64,000 bases of DNA from contig CM021320.1 in NCBI GenBank assembly GCA_010645155.1, forward strand, positions 1,676,965 to 1,740,964, written 5' to 3'. The notes below the pieces were generated by a model. It had not been told where the DNA came from. It searched no databases and saw only the letters and a list, made by a program, of their open reading frames with translations. Shown piece after piece: positions 21,113-34,689 of this stretch (position 1 is the stretch's first letter; each line of letters starts with the position of its first letter). Position numbers and translations under genes: made by a program. This DNA comes from Tigriopus japonicus. Its lineage: Eukaryota > Arthropoda > Copepoda > Harpacticoida > Harpacticidae.

Positions 21113-24100
21113 AGATAAAGAAAGAAAGATAATTCAAGACTTATTTATATTTTGTCCTCGTAATTCGACACACTTTTCACCCATTTTGAATGTATGACGG
21201 GGACAGGTTGGGCCGAGCAAATTATTACTTCAGAATGATATAAAGAACGAAATTCAGAGCCTATCAGACGAGTCTTTCCAAAATTGAACGCGTTTTACTG
21301 CAGGTTGGGAGACGACGCCATCTACAGTATATATTTCAGGATTGGTAGAATGCCAAAAGTGCCTTTTAAAACAAAGTGCACAATAATGAAGAACGCGGTC
21401 TTACGCAAACGGCTTGCCGATTGAACAAGGGCAAATGAGAACTCAATTCAGAATGACCGTAATGGAATTTGCAAGCTATGCGAAATATATCGAATATTTT
21501 TGCTCGGCTCACGAGATTCAAAGGAGTCGATCAGTATTAGCTTCTTGGAGCATAAAACTTTGTTTGGTTGCGTGAAATGGAATTTGTGAGCCAAATAACT
21601 GAATGGTGTTGCTCATGACAATAATCTTTCTACTACAGAACTCTAGTGTAGATCAGAGTTTTAAGAATATGGGCAAACAAAGATTCTCAAAAAAACTCGG
21701 GCAAAAATACCTTCCTTATCTTAATTTGCATATGCTTTCCTAGGTGACGCTTCTGCGATTAGAAATAATAAGTGCGTCTTAGTTAGCATCTTAGGCAAAC
21801 CGTGATTGAGTTCGTCAAGGTTGTGTCGTTAATTTTCCACTTGTGGTGATTGCTGATATCGAGATGGCAAAACTTTTCTCAATGTCACCCATATGTGAAA
21901 CTTTATGAAAGCAAATGGCTTATTTCCGCGATCAGTTTTGATAGGAGTTCGTGTACGTTACACTAGATACATAAACTCTGAAGTTTCTTTATGACGCACA
22001 AGTGCAAATTGCATCCTCAGCCATAAGTTCGTCAAAACCTTCCTCTTGAATTTGCTCAAGGAAATATGCATCTTAGGGTGATGTATAGGGCCCAGAAAGG
22101 ATTTTTTTTTTGAAATATAAAATATTTAAAAGATATAAAGATACAATTATAAAGATAAAAGATATTTAAAAGATCTGCTTTTCCTAGATTTTTTAAATAT
22201 TTCGGCTGCTTCATTGAAAAAATAAACATTTCTTCGAATATTTAAGTCAGAAAAAATAGTTCAAGTAAAATTGAGGAAAATACATCAATGACCAATGCTC
22301 AATAGAGCTTACCCAAAATGAACCCAAAATACAAAAACCTCTTCAAAATGGCATGTGTTCTGAGATTAGACATTCACAACCAAACTACTGTCATACACGA
22401 AAAAACTGCGTCATCTATTGAGGCAAATTGAAAATTGTTTTGTTACATTAATTGCATGTCAAGTATGCCTCCAAACACGGCCAACTGAATCAAATTAAGC
22501 AAAAACAAATTTGAAAAATCGGTGCACAAAGACAAAAATACCAAATAACGGCGTTGTCAAAAAAACATTTCTTCAAAATCCGATTTTTTCCAAATATTTT
22601 GGGCTTTTGAAGAAAATATATCCTGGGTATTTTGTCAATTTTTTGCAAATATTTTTCCCGACCCTAATGATGTACAACAACACATAATTTTGTCTTGGTT
22701 AGATAAGAAATTCCAAGCATTTTATTGATTAATCATGTCGTCTTTTTGTTTCTCATAATGCACTTCGGAAAAGCATACAATAAATTGAGAAAAAGCAATG
22801 CAAATATTTAACAAACCCAATAATTCTTGTTTGAAAAAACAAGAATCAGCTTCGAAACGTCATTTTTACCTGAAATCATCCGTGTGGAATGATTGTTTCC
22901 ATCTGGGCACTTACTCAGAGCAAGAACCACTGAATTTCAATGGACTGGGAGACTAACAATAAGAATCATGATTTTTTGTAGGAATGAAGCAATCACGTTC
23001 TTCAGCAAATGAGACCTTGTCTTGATTGACTTCAATTTTTATTTTTAATTTCAGCTTAATCGAACGTCAGAGTCAAAAATTATGCTTTCTCAAAGTTCAG
23101 TGCCAATCCTACCGAGAATGAATGAACTAGCCCTTTTCTGGCAATTATTTAACCACAAAAAGGCGAGCTCATTCCTACTACGCTCTCTTCGTTACATACA
23201 GTTAGTTGAGAAGGCATAACTTTTCACTCTGGCATTCGATTGAGCTGAAAATTAAAATACGTCGTCGAATGAATACAAGCAAGGTCTGGTTTGCAGTAGA
23301 ACACAATTGAATTGATCCTATTGGATCAATCTTTGGTTCAAAATTCTCACCGTTAGCCTCCCTCTCCAAAAATGCAATGCTTCTTGCTCACAGTCATCTT
23401 TTTAAAACCACAATTAGATTTATCAAGGATTTGTGCTCTTGAAAATCAACGGTTACGATCAAGATTAGGACGTAGATCCATTTGGGCTCAAATGACTAGC
23501 TTTAAGAGTGTGATGCACTTACTGAGTAGAAATTCGAGTTTGTGGTAGCAACAACTTTGAAATCGGCCATCAATATTCCTCAAATTGTCTAAAGATTCAT
23601 TTCGTCGCGATTCACTCTCCCAAGAAAAGTTTTCCTCATTCAATAAATTGTTCCACAATTTTCAGAAATGCTGAAACTTATACTGGAAATCTGTGGCTAG
23701 ATGGAAATCTTATTTTTTACTCGTATCAAACTTTAAGTGTTAAGCTTTATCATATTGTGACTGATAATGGCAGCAAATTTTGGTATTGTTTTGTTTTGTT
23801 TGCCTTTTGATCAATTGACAAATGATCATAAAGGTAAAGAGCAAATCCTAGTGAAAGTCGGTTGCATATTTTTATGGAAGGGACAACAAGGTCGATTCCG
23901 AAGAAAAACCGCGAGCGGGTAGTTAACTTGATTCCCCAAATAACTTTTCCCAAACAAGTCAGATTTGTAACACTATATTACCAATCCATAATTTAAAATA
24001 ATTACAGTAATGTTACAGAAAACAATCTATTAACTTTTGCAATTTTCGCGTTGTTGGAAGTTTGGATTAAAGTTATAACAACTTTGGAGCTTAAAAATAA

Positions 24101-24570
24101 CTTGATCCTAAACGAAGCAAATGTCATTTCAAACCTTGATCAAAATTAGGGTGCAAACAAGGGTTTCTTTACTTGGGAGCGAAGATGTTTTTTAAGAACT
24201 GAGCACCTTAGGACTTTAATGCCTCCTTGTAATGGACAAACACTCGGCACTAAAACTGCTTTGTACTATGTGTGCGTTATGGGATACGAGGCTATGCGTT
24301 ACTTATACGTACATGTAGTGCACACATGTTTAGATTCAGGCATTTCTAGTGCCTGGTGGAGTGATGATTTATCGATCAGCTGATTATCGGTGATTTGGGC
24401 CTAATCAATGGTGAAAAATCGATTGTTTGCTACAGCTACCATCAAACAAAATTGTCTCGACCATGACCCACTTCATTAAAAAGGAACAATCATTTGTTCC
24501 TTTCAAATTGAAATGACTAAAAGGACTAACCAACTTTCGTTTATCTTTCGTGTATTTTAGTGGTTGGATG
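21113..24570. other. Intergenic, nothing recognised
   Basis: About 3.4 kb, very AT-rich around 22090-22640 (repeated AAAGATATAAAGAT-like strings). No open frame with a recognisable domain. Confidence 0.35.
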
Positions 24571-24578
24571 GTTAAGTC

Positions 24579-24812
24579 CAGTGATGGACCGAAAGAGCTC
24601 ATAACCGAAACCGATACCAGCTGACTACAAAATTGTATAAATGTCAAATCCACCTTAAAAAATCAATTGTTCATGTGTTCAATGTTGGGTAGTCGCAAGT
24701 TTTGAAAAATCGGAAAACTTAAACTTCAGAAGTTTGGAGACCAATATTTTTTTTCGATTTTGTTGTCAAACTCCATCTTTTACAGTGCATGTCAGCTTTC
24801 GGTCCATCACTA
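24579..24812. mobile_element. hAT MITE with perfect 8-bp target duplication, 234 bp
   Basis: Left tip CAGTGATGGACCGAAAG and right tip CTTTCGGTCCATCACTA are inverted repeats. They are flanked by identical 8-bp GTTAAGTC at 24571-24578 and 24813-24820, the hallmark of hAT insertion. No coding capacity. Same family as 17214-17541 and probably the partial element at 63794-64000. Confidence 0.93.
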
Positions 24813-24820
24813 GTTAAGTC

Positions 24821-26816
24821 GGTCCGTTATTGCAGGATTAAGAACACATATCTTTATTAACGAGAAAATCTAACCATGGATTACTTAAGATGTGATTTAG
24901 CAAAATGAAATAATTCAAGGAGGCTAGTGACGTCAATGAACAATGCGCATCCAGGGCCATGGTTTAAATCTTTTTCTAACCTCACTAGAAATTAGATCTA
25001 TACTCTCGATAAGTCAGATCACCAACTTAATCCTCAGGTTCAGCATTAAAAGACGACCAATGTTAAAAAACCTTTCTCAATCAACAAGGGGCAAATGTAA
25101 CAAGCTAATCGAATGTCTCTTGAGTACATTTGGAAAATAATAGACTTGGATCAAACAAACAATCTATCATTGAAAGCATCATGGTGAGCGAAGGAAGGGC
25201 TGACGGTACTCTTTACACGGTACTTACTGTTTTTTGATGACGCAGATTATGATACCTCCTCTTTGATGGAACGTCAAATACATATATTTGCTTCGGGCAT
25301 CTAAATTTAATTGAAAAGTTTGTTCTTTTACATCTAAATGTAATGTTTTAAGGGACATGCATTGCTATGAACCAAAAATTGAACCATTTATTGTGGCTTT
25401 GGTGTCCACACTATAGTAATCCTTTGCTTACATCAAAGGGAGAAATCCACCAACAAACACAAATGGATTTTAGGAGCTTGGATGTATGTACGTCTATAAA
25501 ACGGGCAGGCTCTCCCTGTTGGCACTAGATTTTGAATCCTAAAGTCCCTTTTGTGAGGGTACGACACATTTTACTGTATTCCTTTGACATAATCTCGTAA
25601 CCACAGGATGAGAGATTTAAATTCCCAGACTTATGAGATTTGCGTAGAAAATGAAAGAAAAGTGCGCAAGAGGGTAAAATGAAAATTCGCAGGTTCTTAG
25701 TTTGTATCGAAGAGGAATAAGTCTACGATCAAATAACCAGAAACTACGCCACATTTGAGACTGTTTTTTTAAATGGGAAGTTGTCCTTCATTTAACTTAA
25801 CTTTTTATGGCTAAAGTCATTCTCGAAACATATTTAGCAGAAGGGAAATAATAATTGCGTGAGAATTGGATCAACTTTGAAGTATTTGAAATGATCCCTT
25901 GGATTCAAGGGCTATCTGGGCGTTTTCTGGGCAAAAACCTTGGGTGTTTTATTTTGTCTAATAATTGCCTCCAAAAGGGCCTTGCTTGGCGGCGCAATCC
26001 AAATTGTGATACGCACTTGGTTAATCTGTTTTGTCATCTGGAGATGATCAAATTCGCTCCGTTTTCTGCTTCGCCTTGTTCTTGTAGAAGCTCTCCATTA
26101 TGACTTTTGTCAAGGACTGCCTTCTTGAGACAAATTCCTTTCGTTCCTTCAGACTCAAGTTATGGTTTATCAAAAACACAGAATTTGATGACGACCGAAA
26201 GCATGCCCATTTAGATGAATCGTTAAGTCACCATGTCCTTGGAAAGGTTTGAATATCGCCCAACGAGGAGTGCTGAATTCTAGCCTGAAACGAATTGAGG
26301 CATCCTTCCACATGCCTTGACTCTTTCAATGCATTCGATAACAATGAAAGATGGTTTTGACATTGGGATTAGTCAGGTTCGCAACCTCTTGTCAAAATTT
26401 AAATTGAACACCTTTTTGGAGATGGGAAATGGATCGATCAATCAAGCCACGTCGTAGTGGGAGGTATTGGGCACCCGTTCGCTTTAAACGTCAAGAAATA
26501 GATAAATTTCATTCACGACGATCTTTAATGACCCCTAACGCTTTGGACGGTTTTTTTTCTCGATGATTTGTCTGAGAACATTTTGATCGAGAAGCCTTAA
26601 ATAAAACACTACAATATGGTCTCTCATGTTACAATTATAATGCTACGATTTACTAGGGTATTTTTTCATACATTAAACGGAGCTGTCATGTGTGTTACGT
26701 AGATTTATTTCGACAAAGCCCAAAAACTCGAGGATTCGAATTTTCAAGAACAACAAAGCACTTTATTACTAAAGATGGTATTATAATGCACCGATCGAAT
26801 TTGTTTGAAATTGAGC
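24821..26816. other. Intergenic, nothing recognised
   Basis: AT-rich with no supported gene. The 82-codon frame at 25855-26103 has no recognisable domain. Confidence 0.35.
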
Positions 26817-26824
26817 GCAGGAAT

Positions 26825-27239
26825 ACTGGTCCTGGGATCCTGGGGACAAGATAAACAGGGATTTTCCGCGATTTCCGGGATTTTCGATTTTCTATATTAG
26901 GGCATAAATATTAAAATTTGATGTACTTCCTACTTTTCTACTGATTGGAAACAAATTATAAGGCTAATGGTAAAGTTAAAACAACATTGCTAGACATTTG
27001 TCTAATTTTTGCCATTTCATCTTCTTGAAAGCTTACAAACTGCTAATATTCTAAAAATTCCCGTTTTAGTTTCTCGCCCAAAATAATAGGGGGAGATGGT
27101 GTAGCGCAGTTGATTAACGCGCGATCGAGCTACCCTCGGGTTCATGGGTTCGATTCCAGGTCTTAAAAATCTGAAAAATCATAGAAAATCCTCTTTATCC
27201 CGTCCCGTGATCCCGGGGATAATCCCGTGACCAACCCTG
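26825..27239. mobile_element. hAT-type MITE enclosing a tRNA-like unit, about 415 bp
   Basis: The left end (GGTCCTGGGATCCTGGGGAC ... GATAAACAGGGATTTT) and right end (AAAATCCTCTTTATCCCGTC ... CCAACCCTG) are imperfect inverted repeats. The right tip read outward-in is CAGGGTTGG, a common hAT tip. Flanks GCAGGAAT (26817-26824) and GTAGGAAT (27240-27247) agree at 7 of 8 bases, as a target duplication. The left tip appears to have lost a few bases. A tRNA-like block sits at 27091-27164. Confidence 0.75.
27091..27164 (+). repeat. tRNA-like sequence inside the MITE
   Basis: The block begins GGGAGATGGTGTAGCGCAGT, with an A-box-like GTAGCGCAGTTGATTAACGC and a canonical B box GGTTCGATTCC (27147-27157). 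The acceptor ends (GGGAGAT against AGGTCTT) do not pair well and no clean anticodon stem forms, so a functional tRNA is unlikely. It differs from the 7.4-kb SINE head. Confidence 0.6.
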
Positions 27240-27247
27240 GTAGGAAT

Positions 27248-29627
27248 TGCTACAAATTCGCAACAGGTAGAAATAAATCTGATAACGACAGACTAAGGAT
27301 TTTCTCCAAATTGGAGTTTATTTCGAAATTGGAGAACAATGACATTTACTTCTAACATAAGTGTTGGTCACATAGTATAGTTAGTCCGCAGTTAAAAAAA
27401 ACTTTTAGGCGTCAAAAATGATTCCAAACTTCAAAAGTGCTTTGAAATTGATACTATTAAACTTCAAAATCAGCTTGTTTTGTAAAATGTGCTCCTTTTT
27501 ACTCGTAGAAAGTATATTTTCAAATGGCTACTCCGGTACATGGTCATAAAAATGTGTTTATGTCTATCATTTATGGTCATATATGGATGTTTAAACGAGC
27601 ATGCAGCAATTCTTTTCCTTTTTAATGAGTCAATAGGTCAGGTGTTGACGGCATTTGGAAGTAAAGTGGAAGCGTAGTAAGACAAAATAGAATTAAGCAT
27701 GATCGAGAATAGTCTCAGTGCATAAGCTGCGTCTTTGCTATTGAAAAAACGAAGTTTCGGTGGTGAAACTATTGGCAAACGCAAAGGAGCTTGAAAAATG
27801 GTTGATCAGTTGTATGCTGTGAACATGTTTTTCTTGTTTTGATTTCAATAGAGTGACCGCACATCATGCGTTGAAATCTGCCTCCTTTCTGTCGTCTTTT
27901 TGGGGATCAAATTCACAATGGAAAGGAACCGACTTCATTGAAAGATTTGTGATGAAAATGGAAAATTTCGGAAATCATGTTATATCGAACCGATTTTTGA
28001 CTGTTTCTTGAATTAAACTTCCCAATTACATCCTCCTTTGTCCTCCTGAAAATTGTTCTTACAATAATAAAACACATCCAGTTTATTGCTAAGCTGTGTT
28101 GAAGGTCGTGCCAAGTATTTTCTTTTTTTTTTGGAATTCCTCTTTGAAGGTCCACCACATTTTTGGAACATTTCCGTCTTGTTTTTTTTTGGACTAAATA
28201 ATTGATATATGTACTTCTTCCTACTTCCTACCTTTCAAAAAGTTTGATCAGCCACTTCCAACTAAAAGTGACAATTACTTTTTAAATAAGCCTCTACAAA
28301 ATTGAGAAAGAGGTACTGAAAACCCTTCAGTTGATAAGCCATATATCCGTGTTTGCCACTTTTTGTATCAACAATGAACCGCACATCTGGAGGTCTTCAA
28401 TATGCCGAAGACACGTGTTTCAGTTTTATTCGGTTATGACAACATTTATCACAAAATGTGTCCATTCTGAAGATGCTCAAATATACCAATCTTGTTTTGA
28501 CTGAACTGTAATACGAACCGTCGGTCACTTTTATGGTCACCTTCATTAAGATGTAAAAGTCTGAAACATCCTAGACTAATACACAAAGTACAAACAAGCT
28601 CAACAAAAAGCATTCCTGGATGCCGAGAAAGTATTTTTTGGAAACTTGAACTTTCAGCCTTATGATTCTTTATCTTGCTCCTGGGCACATTCCTTTCAAT
28701 TAAATGGATAAAAACTAAATTTACAAAAGAAATGACAGTTTTGAGAAGAAATGAAAGAGGTAAAATTAACGAAGAGTCCAGTCGTTCTTCTTTTACATTC
28801 AGTAAAACCTCGTATAACTTCTGTTGGAAGTGCACTGGAATTTTACAAAGGCGTCTATTTTCTCAATGGTTAATTTTTTAATGACTAGCAGTAATGCAAG
28901 TGCAAATTTTAATAATGGCACCGAAAGCATCAACAGCATCAACAAAAATTAACTCAGGAACAACTTCTTATTTGGATTTGTTGTTCAACGTCTCAGGATA
29001 TGGAACCTGTTTCTAAATTCCATCTCTCTTTGTACAAGATGCATTTTCTCTGATCATGAAAAGGTAAAAAAGTTGGAGCAAAGGCACTTAAAGTACGTGT
29101 GAGAATCTCAAGCCTCTTATTTTGTGCCCTTGCTATTCAATTGAGCCTTATTGCTTGCTCTATCGAAAATGGTTTGATCGAGATTCGGTTGTTTTCCTTT
29201 TGAGAGACTGATTGAGCGGCTTGAGAAGCAAAAGAAACCAGTTTTACCTGGAGGTAATCGCTCAATCTCAATTCCAAAGTGAAATAGATCCTTGAATACC
29301 CCCAAACCACTATTAAGGGTGATTAATTGTTCACATCCAACGCTTGAGAAATGGTGTTCCATTGACATTGCTGATATAAATCATTGCTCTTCAGGCTTAC
29401 GTGTTATTTGTCTAAGAGACATTTGCGAACTGGCTTCGATAAAGAATCAAATGCAATTTGAACAACTGGATTCTCAATCAAACATTAATGATACGGTAAA
29501 TGATACTGAAAACTTTTCCCTCTTTTCTGGAACGTCTATTAATTTACTTTAGAAAACTGATTGTTCCCGGGCATGCGTGGCAAACGGGACAAATTTGTGC
29601 CCTGAAATCTTTGTCGCTATCATTTAC
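27248..29627. other. Intergenic, nothing recognised
   Basis: AT-rich. The 128-codon minus-strand frame at 28449-28835 and the 86-codon frame at 29292-29552 have no recognisable domain or convincing splice context. Confidence 0.35.
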
Positions 29628-29750
29628 TTAAGGCGATACTGTAACGGACACTCTTCTCTGAGCGATGACGTAAAAACTTTTTAATATTCACTTCCACTAT
29701 AACGTCAATCAAGTTTGATTGCGATCCTCAAATCGCTCAGATTGCCTTAA
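29628..29750. mobile_element. Possible TTAA-flanked MITE, 123 bp
   Basis: TTAA at 29628-29631 is followed by GGCGATACTG, and CAGATTGCC precedes TTAA at 29747-29750. The ends are inverted repeats with about 7 of 9 matches, and CTGAGCGAT / ATCGCTCAG recur inside. TTAA flanks would fit a piggyBac-type MITE. The termini are short, so chance is possible. Confidence 0.4.
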
Positions 29751-32700
29751 AAATTAGACTTGATCGCCACTTGTGAATTAATTACCATATTTCCATCACG
29801 TCACACCACTAGCGTTTCCAACCAAATAAAAAATAATTGATATGCGCTCGGACTCGGAGTTTCGAGGTATTTTTACCTAAAATTGAGCTCGTATTAGCGA
29901 AATTTTAATCAATAAAATTGTTTGTTTTGTTTTTTCGGAGTCTGCGCACAGCTTTGCAGTTGTGATCTGATGAAAGCTGTTCATAGGTGGGGATATCGCC
30001 ATTCCAAATCGCATAAATTATTGGTTATCAATGACAACAGGTTTCTACTTATAAGATGCGAAAGCCTTGACTACTGCATGCAAATTAACAAAAAAAAAGT
30101 CAAAACGTTTCGGTAAGCAAGGAATTTGGGAATTTGAGCAATTGAACCAGTTTCGTATTTGAATTTGGTATTTGGTTTTATAAAAGGATTTGGAATTGGC
30201 ATTAAACAAGTTTTTGGAAACACCACACATCGGATTTCGATAAAAATAGACAAATTAGTTCATTAACAGGCTGAGCATTAACGGATCAAATTGAAAATCC
30301 TATAAGTTGAATTTCATTTCAAAAGTTTAATGACAGTAAAAAGCCCTTCAGGTGAGGAAACTATTCCAATAAAAGCTTAACACAAAATTAAATGTACTTA
30401 AGGTTTGAGCAATTAAACATTATTCAAAACCGTGAGTCACGCTTCGGCTGATAAAACAATGTTTCAACACGTTTAAGTAATAAATTTAAAAGAGGAGATT
30501 CCTTAGATCATATTATGTCACCTAAAGCTCTTTAAATTTCTCTTTAAAAATGCCTTAACGATTATCAAACAACACAAATATATAATATTTAAATGCCAGT
30601 TTCAATTTAGTAAACTACATACATTCAGCATTAATATCCATGTTCTGATTGAACCTCGAAAAGCTCCAAAGCAATAGGATTCGTAGGATTAAAGAACTCC
30701 ACAAATTGAACGTGATTTGTGGTTTGTGTAGGCACATGCCATCAAGGTAGACCATTTTCTTTGTGGGAAGTGGACAAGATGAATAAGTTAATTCAAAAAG
30801 TAACCGTTCTAAAACTCTAAAAATGAACTAGTCATTTTCCTAATACATCAGAAGCATACTTTCCTTAATGATGACCCAGCATTACCATACATTTCCTCTA
30901 CAATGATAGTTTCATGGTGTCTCTTTAAAGAAGTGTGCTGACCTCCATTCAAATTGTAATATCATGTCACAATCCCATTGAAAGCCAACCTAAAATGACA
31001 ATCCAATCGAACATGCTATTGACACCCAATATTCATCGATTGGTTCAACGATATTCACAGATCAGCTCGATCTGAACAAAATTTGATCAGTGCCATCATC
31101 AACGAAACGATGGAGGATTTTAATGGTTCTCTGACATCGTGGCTGTTGTAAAACAAGTCGCCGAAATAACGTTGCTACTGTTCACAAGGCCTTGGGGTGG
31201 GATTAGGAACCAAGTTCTCCTCAACAAGACTTATTTAATCATATGCCAGATCAATCAATGTATGCTCTGGGCTTATATATAAAGGTCCTTGTCCGTATTC
31301 CAGTAATTATTATGAGCAAATGTAAATAAATCGTGTTTGAACAAAGAAACCAAGGTAAAACAACGATTGTGCTATGAGCTCTAATCATCCCGTAATGATT
31401 CCAAAAGATGAGGATAAATGAACGAAAACCTTTTTTTACTGACTGGGATGTAGAATGGCGATGCAGGCTTTGTGCACCAGACTATTATGTGAATGCAGCT
31501 CAATGTTCGTGGTGGGTCAACGTAATGGAACATAGTAGAAGTGGACAAACCAAACATGTTCTAAAACGAGCTCCACAACTTGTGTGTACGTAGGTTGGCT
31601 ATTATTAGACACTTTCGGTAGTTCTCCTTATTTGTATCCCTACTCACCGTGGGTATCTTTTTGATGCCAACCACGTCTTTACACGAAATAAAGTCGTCTT
31701 CCATCCAAATGCAAGTCTGGAAACGAGCTCCTACCCCAAGGAGCCCAAACTCCCACAGCTCAAACCATTCAACTAGGAAACCATTAGCTGGCGCGCATTT
31801 CATTCCTCAATGACTTCGATTTTGGGGGACTTCTGGTACGTCGACTATTTAGATATTCTCGTCTAATCAAAGCCGCCAGATCTAACGTTGAAACAATGAG
31901 ATGTCAAGGACTCGATATTGTATTTTTCATGTAAAACACGAAATCAAGCCCATCGTGGTCATTAATCTTGTATTGTGATGTCAAGTATACTAAAAAAATT
32001 ACTAGAACAAGAATAACGTAATCAGCACAAGTTTGATTAATTGAAAATAACGTTTTCCTATTCGAAGAAACCTTCCTTGGGGTGAGCTTTTCGTGGTTCC
32101 CCTTCCTTTTCTTAGTCTCTTGGTTATAAAAGACAATTGTACCATAAAACAAGGACAACGTGAGGGACGATTTATTCAAGTCTGTCATTTTAAGAGTGGT
32201 TGAATTAACTCCATCATGATCAGGAATCAAAAGTATCTCTTCAGACGAACCTTCTTGGTTTAAAACGTTTCTCGCAAAATTATTGGCAAACTTGATTCAC
32301 AGGACTAAACACTCGAACCGTCAACATTTAGGAACCGTTTTAAAAGTTACAAAAGTTGAAAAGAATATGCTAAAACAGTCAAAGCAATAGTAAAATTCTT
32401 TTAACATGCCAAGTCAGTTTATCAATGAATGTTTGGTGTCAATGATAATTTGATTTCTTGAGAGTTCGCTAACTTATGTCCATGTACTCCAAAGTTCGCT
32501 AGCTTGAATCCCTGGGCTTGGTTTTCTTTGTTTTTTGAAAACGTGCCTTGACTTAAAAATGACAAACTGGGGTTTTGAATTCAAATCAACAATGACAAAT
32601 TTTACTTGTAAAATGAATCGACCTACAAACACTATTCAAACACATCTCGAGAGGTTCAGCACAAAAGAGTTGTCGGGGTTAGCAGAGCTAGCAATGTTAA

Positions 32701-34300
32701 AACTTTCTCAGGGATATAATCACTTCATTGCGTACTTAAGATTGAAGGATCAAAGTGCAACCGATATTTCTTCGTAGATTCAGCAAAATTTGACAGTTTT
32801 CCTCTAATTTAAACTGTCCTAGAACGGAACACGGAGAAAAGCTTATAATTTGGTCCGTGATGAAAACTGTAATGCTAACCCACGATTCTCTGCTCAAGCC
32901 ACTTTAAGGAAAATAATCTGGGTACAATCTGTCTATCTTGTAGCAATATCAATTTCTGAGAAAGGCAAGTCAGCAAAAATCGAGTCGCTTATTTTTGCTT
33001 GAATCAAAGATAAGTTGATAACAAATGAAACTTGAAGACATTACTAATAAGCGAAAGAATCGGATCCTTTCGTGTTCAGCACTTGTTCTCTTTTTGTACT
33101 CGGTTTCATGATCTTCTCGGTTCCAAATGAGTGCAAGCAAAATGCTAGCCATCAACATACACTTTTACCCCAGAGGTGTGAGACTCAAGTACGTGAAGCA
33201 CGTGAGGTAATGAAAGTCTTGATTTTTGCTCAAGTCGTCTCCCCTGAGGAGAAAAATTATCACGGTCCTGATTTGAAAATGGGACCAAAGAAACGATCAT
33301 TTACCAAACAATTTTCTTCGATTATCGTCCAATACAGTGTTCTTTTCGATTTCTTATCAAACCAACATTTGATTGAGTATTCTTCGGAACATACGCTAAA
33401 AAAGGCACTGGATCCGTTCTTTCACTCTTTTGTGAAATCATGTTCAAGACTTCGCAGTTCAATTTGCGGTGACAAACACCTTTGAGTGATTATTTCATAA
33501 AGGCGAAAGTAAAACTGGCTTGGTATTACATCATACTTTGCGACAAGTTTGACAACTAATTCGCAAATAATAGTTCAAACTAATCGTCATTTACCAAATA
33601 ATCAAAACATTTACTCTCTAGAGAATTCTTCTTGTCTTGAAACAAGTGTACCCTCTTTAAAAAAGCACGACTCACCATTAGATTACACGCATACGTCGCA
33701 GCCAATCGTGTGTTGTGGCTTCGCCGCTACTTTAGGCCTATAAGCGATGCCATGACGTAACGCGGAATAAAATGTGCAACGAACCTCAAGTGCTCTAGCC
33801 AACTCGAGATGAAAAAAACAGGCTCCCATTTTGAGAACAATCTTTAGAGATGGGTCCTAAATCAGGACCCCCGATCTGTTTCCCTCTCAAAAAGGAAAAC
33901 GTCACAAATGCTATGTTAACTACCAACCATGTGGTTAAATTACAACTTGCTCGGCGAGTATCCATTTTCAAATGCATTGATCAAATTGCAGACTTGAAAT
34001 GCCGTACACATAAAGGGAAAGTCTAGGCACACATTGGATTGGTCAAGAACTAATTTGACAGACGACACCTTTGAAACAGTCTTGAATTGAGGCGGGCCTT
34101 ATCGTGTTATTTTTGATGTTGCCATGCTGGGCGTCGTCGTCTCGGTCCAATATCGACTCAAAGTAAAAAGAACGTACGGGTTCTAAATCGTGTGGATGAG
34201 CATGTGTATGCATGTATGTGGAGGGGGCAATGAGTGTGTATGTGTAGCGTTTCGATACATGGTGTCCCCGACGGATGAGACGACCCTCAGGGTGTAAGAC
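29751..34300. other. Intergenic, nothing recognised
   Basis: About 4.5 kb with no supported gene. The 137-codon frame at 33072-33485 opens with a hydrophobic stretch but has no early ATG, no recognisable family and no clear exon borders. The last part lies upstream of the ETS gene and is probably its distal 5' flank. Confidence 0.3.
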
Positions 34301-34400
34301 CACAATGCGAATGACGTAGTTTGTACCGAGAGGCTGGTCCTCCTAGCTTCACTGCCAGAGAGGATAGAGACAGAATGAAGAAAGAGAGTGAGAACGAGCT

Positions 34401-34425
34401 GGCTAGCTAGCTAGCTAGCTAACTC
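34401..34425. repeat. (GCTA)n microsatellite in the ETS gene 5' flank
   Basis: About five tandem GCTA units; a short echo (CTATCTATCTAGCTAGC) occurs at about 34708-34727. Confidence 0.85.
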
Positions 34426-34689
34426 GTACCTTGCCGTGGTGAAGATCTTGTCGAGCAATTCATCTACTCACACATATCTCCGTCCACACATGACGTGGTG
34501 CTGGTGATGAGCATTCCGTCTGAACATGGACTTAGGCGGGTCCGGTACGAACATTTTTTAGTCTTATGCTTCGTTAGAGCCTGTTTATGTTCTCACTCTC
34601 TGCAACTCCTGTAGCACGTACATGCCTATTCTCGCCCTCATCATGCCTCATGCGAGTGACGGAACGTGTGTGTGTGCATGCGTGCATGG

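Noticed and set aside
27091..27164. Functional tRNA gene
   Set aside because: The B box is good, but acceptor ends do not pair and the sequence lies within a MITE.
33072..33485. 137-codon ORF as a secreted protein gene
   Set aside because: It begins at GTG with no early ATG, shows no family resemblance and lacks supporting splice sites.
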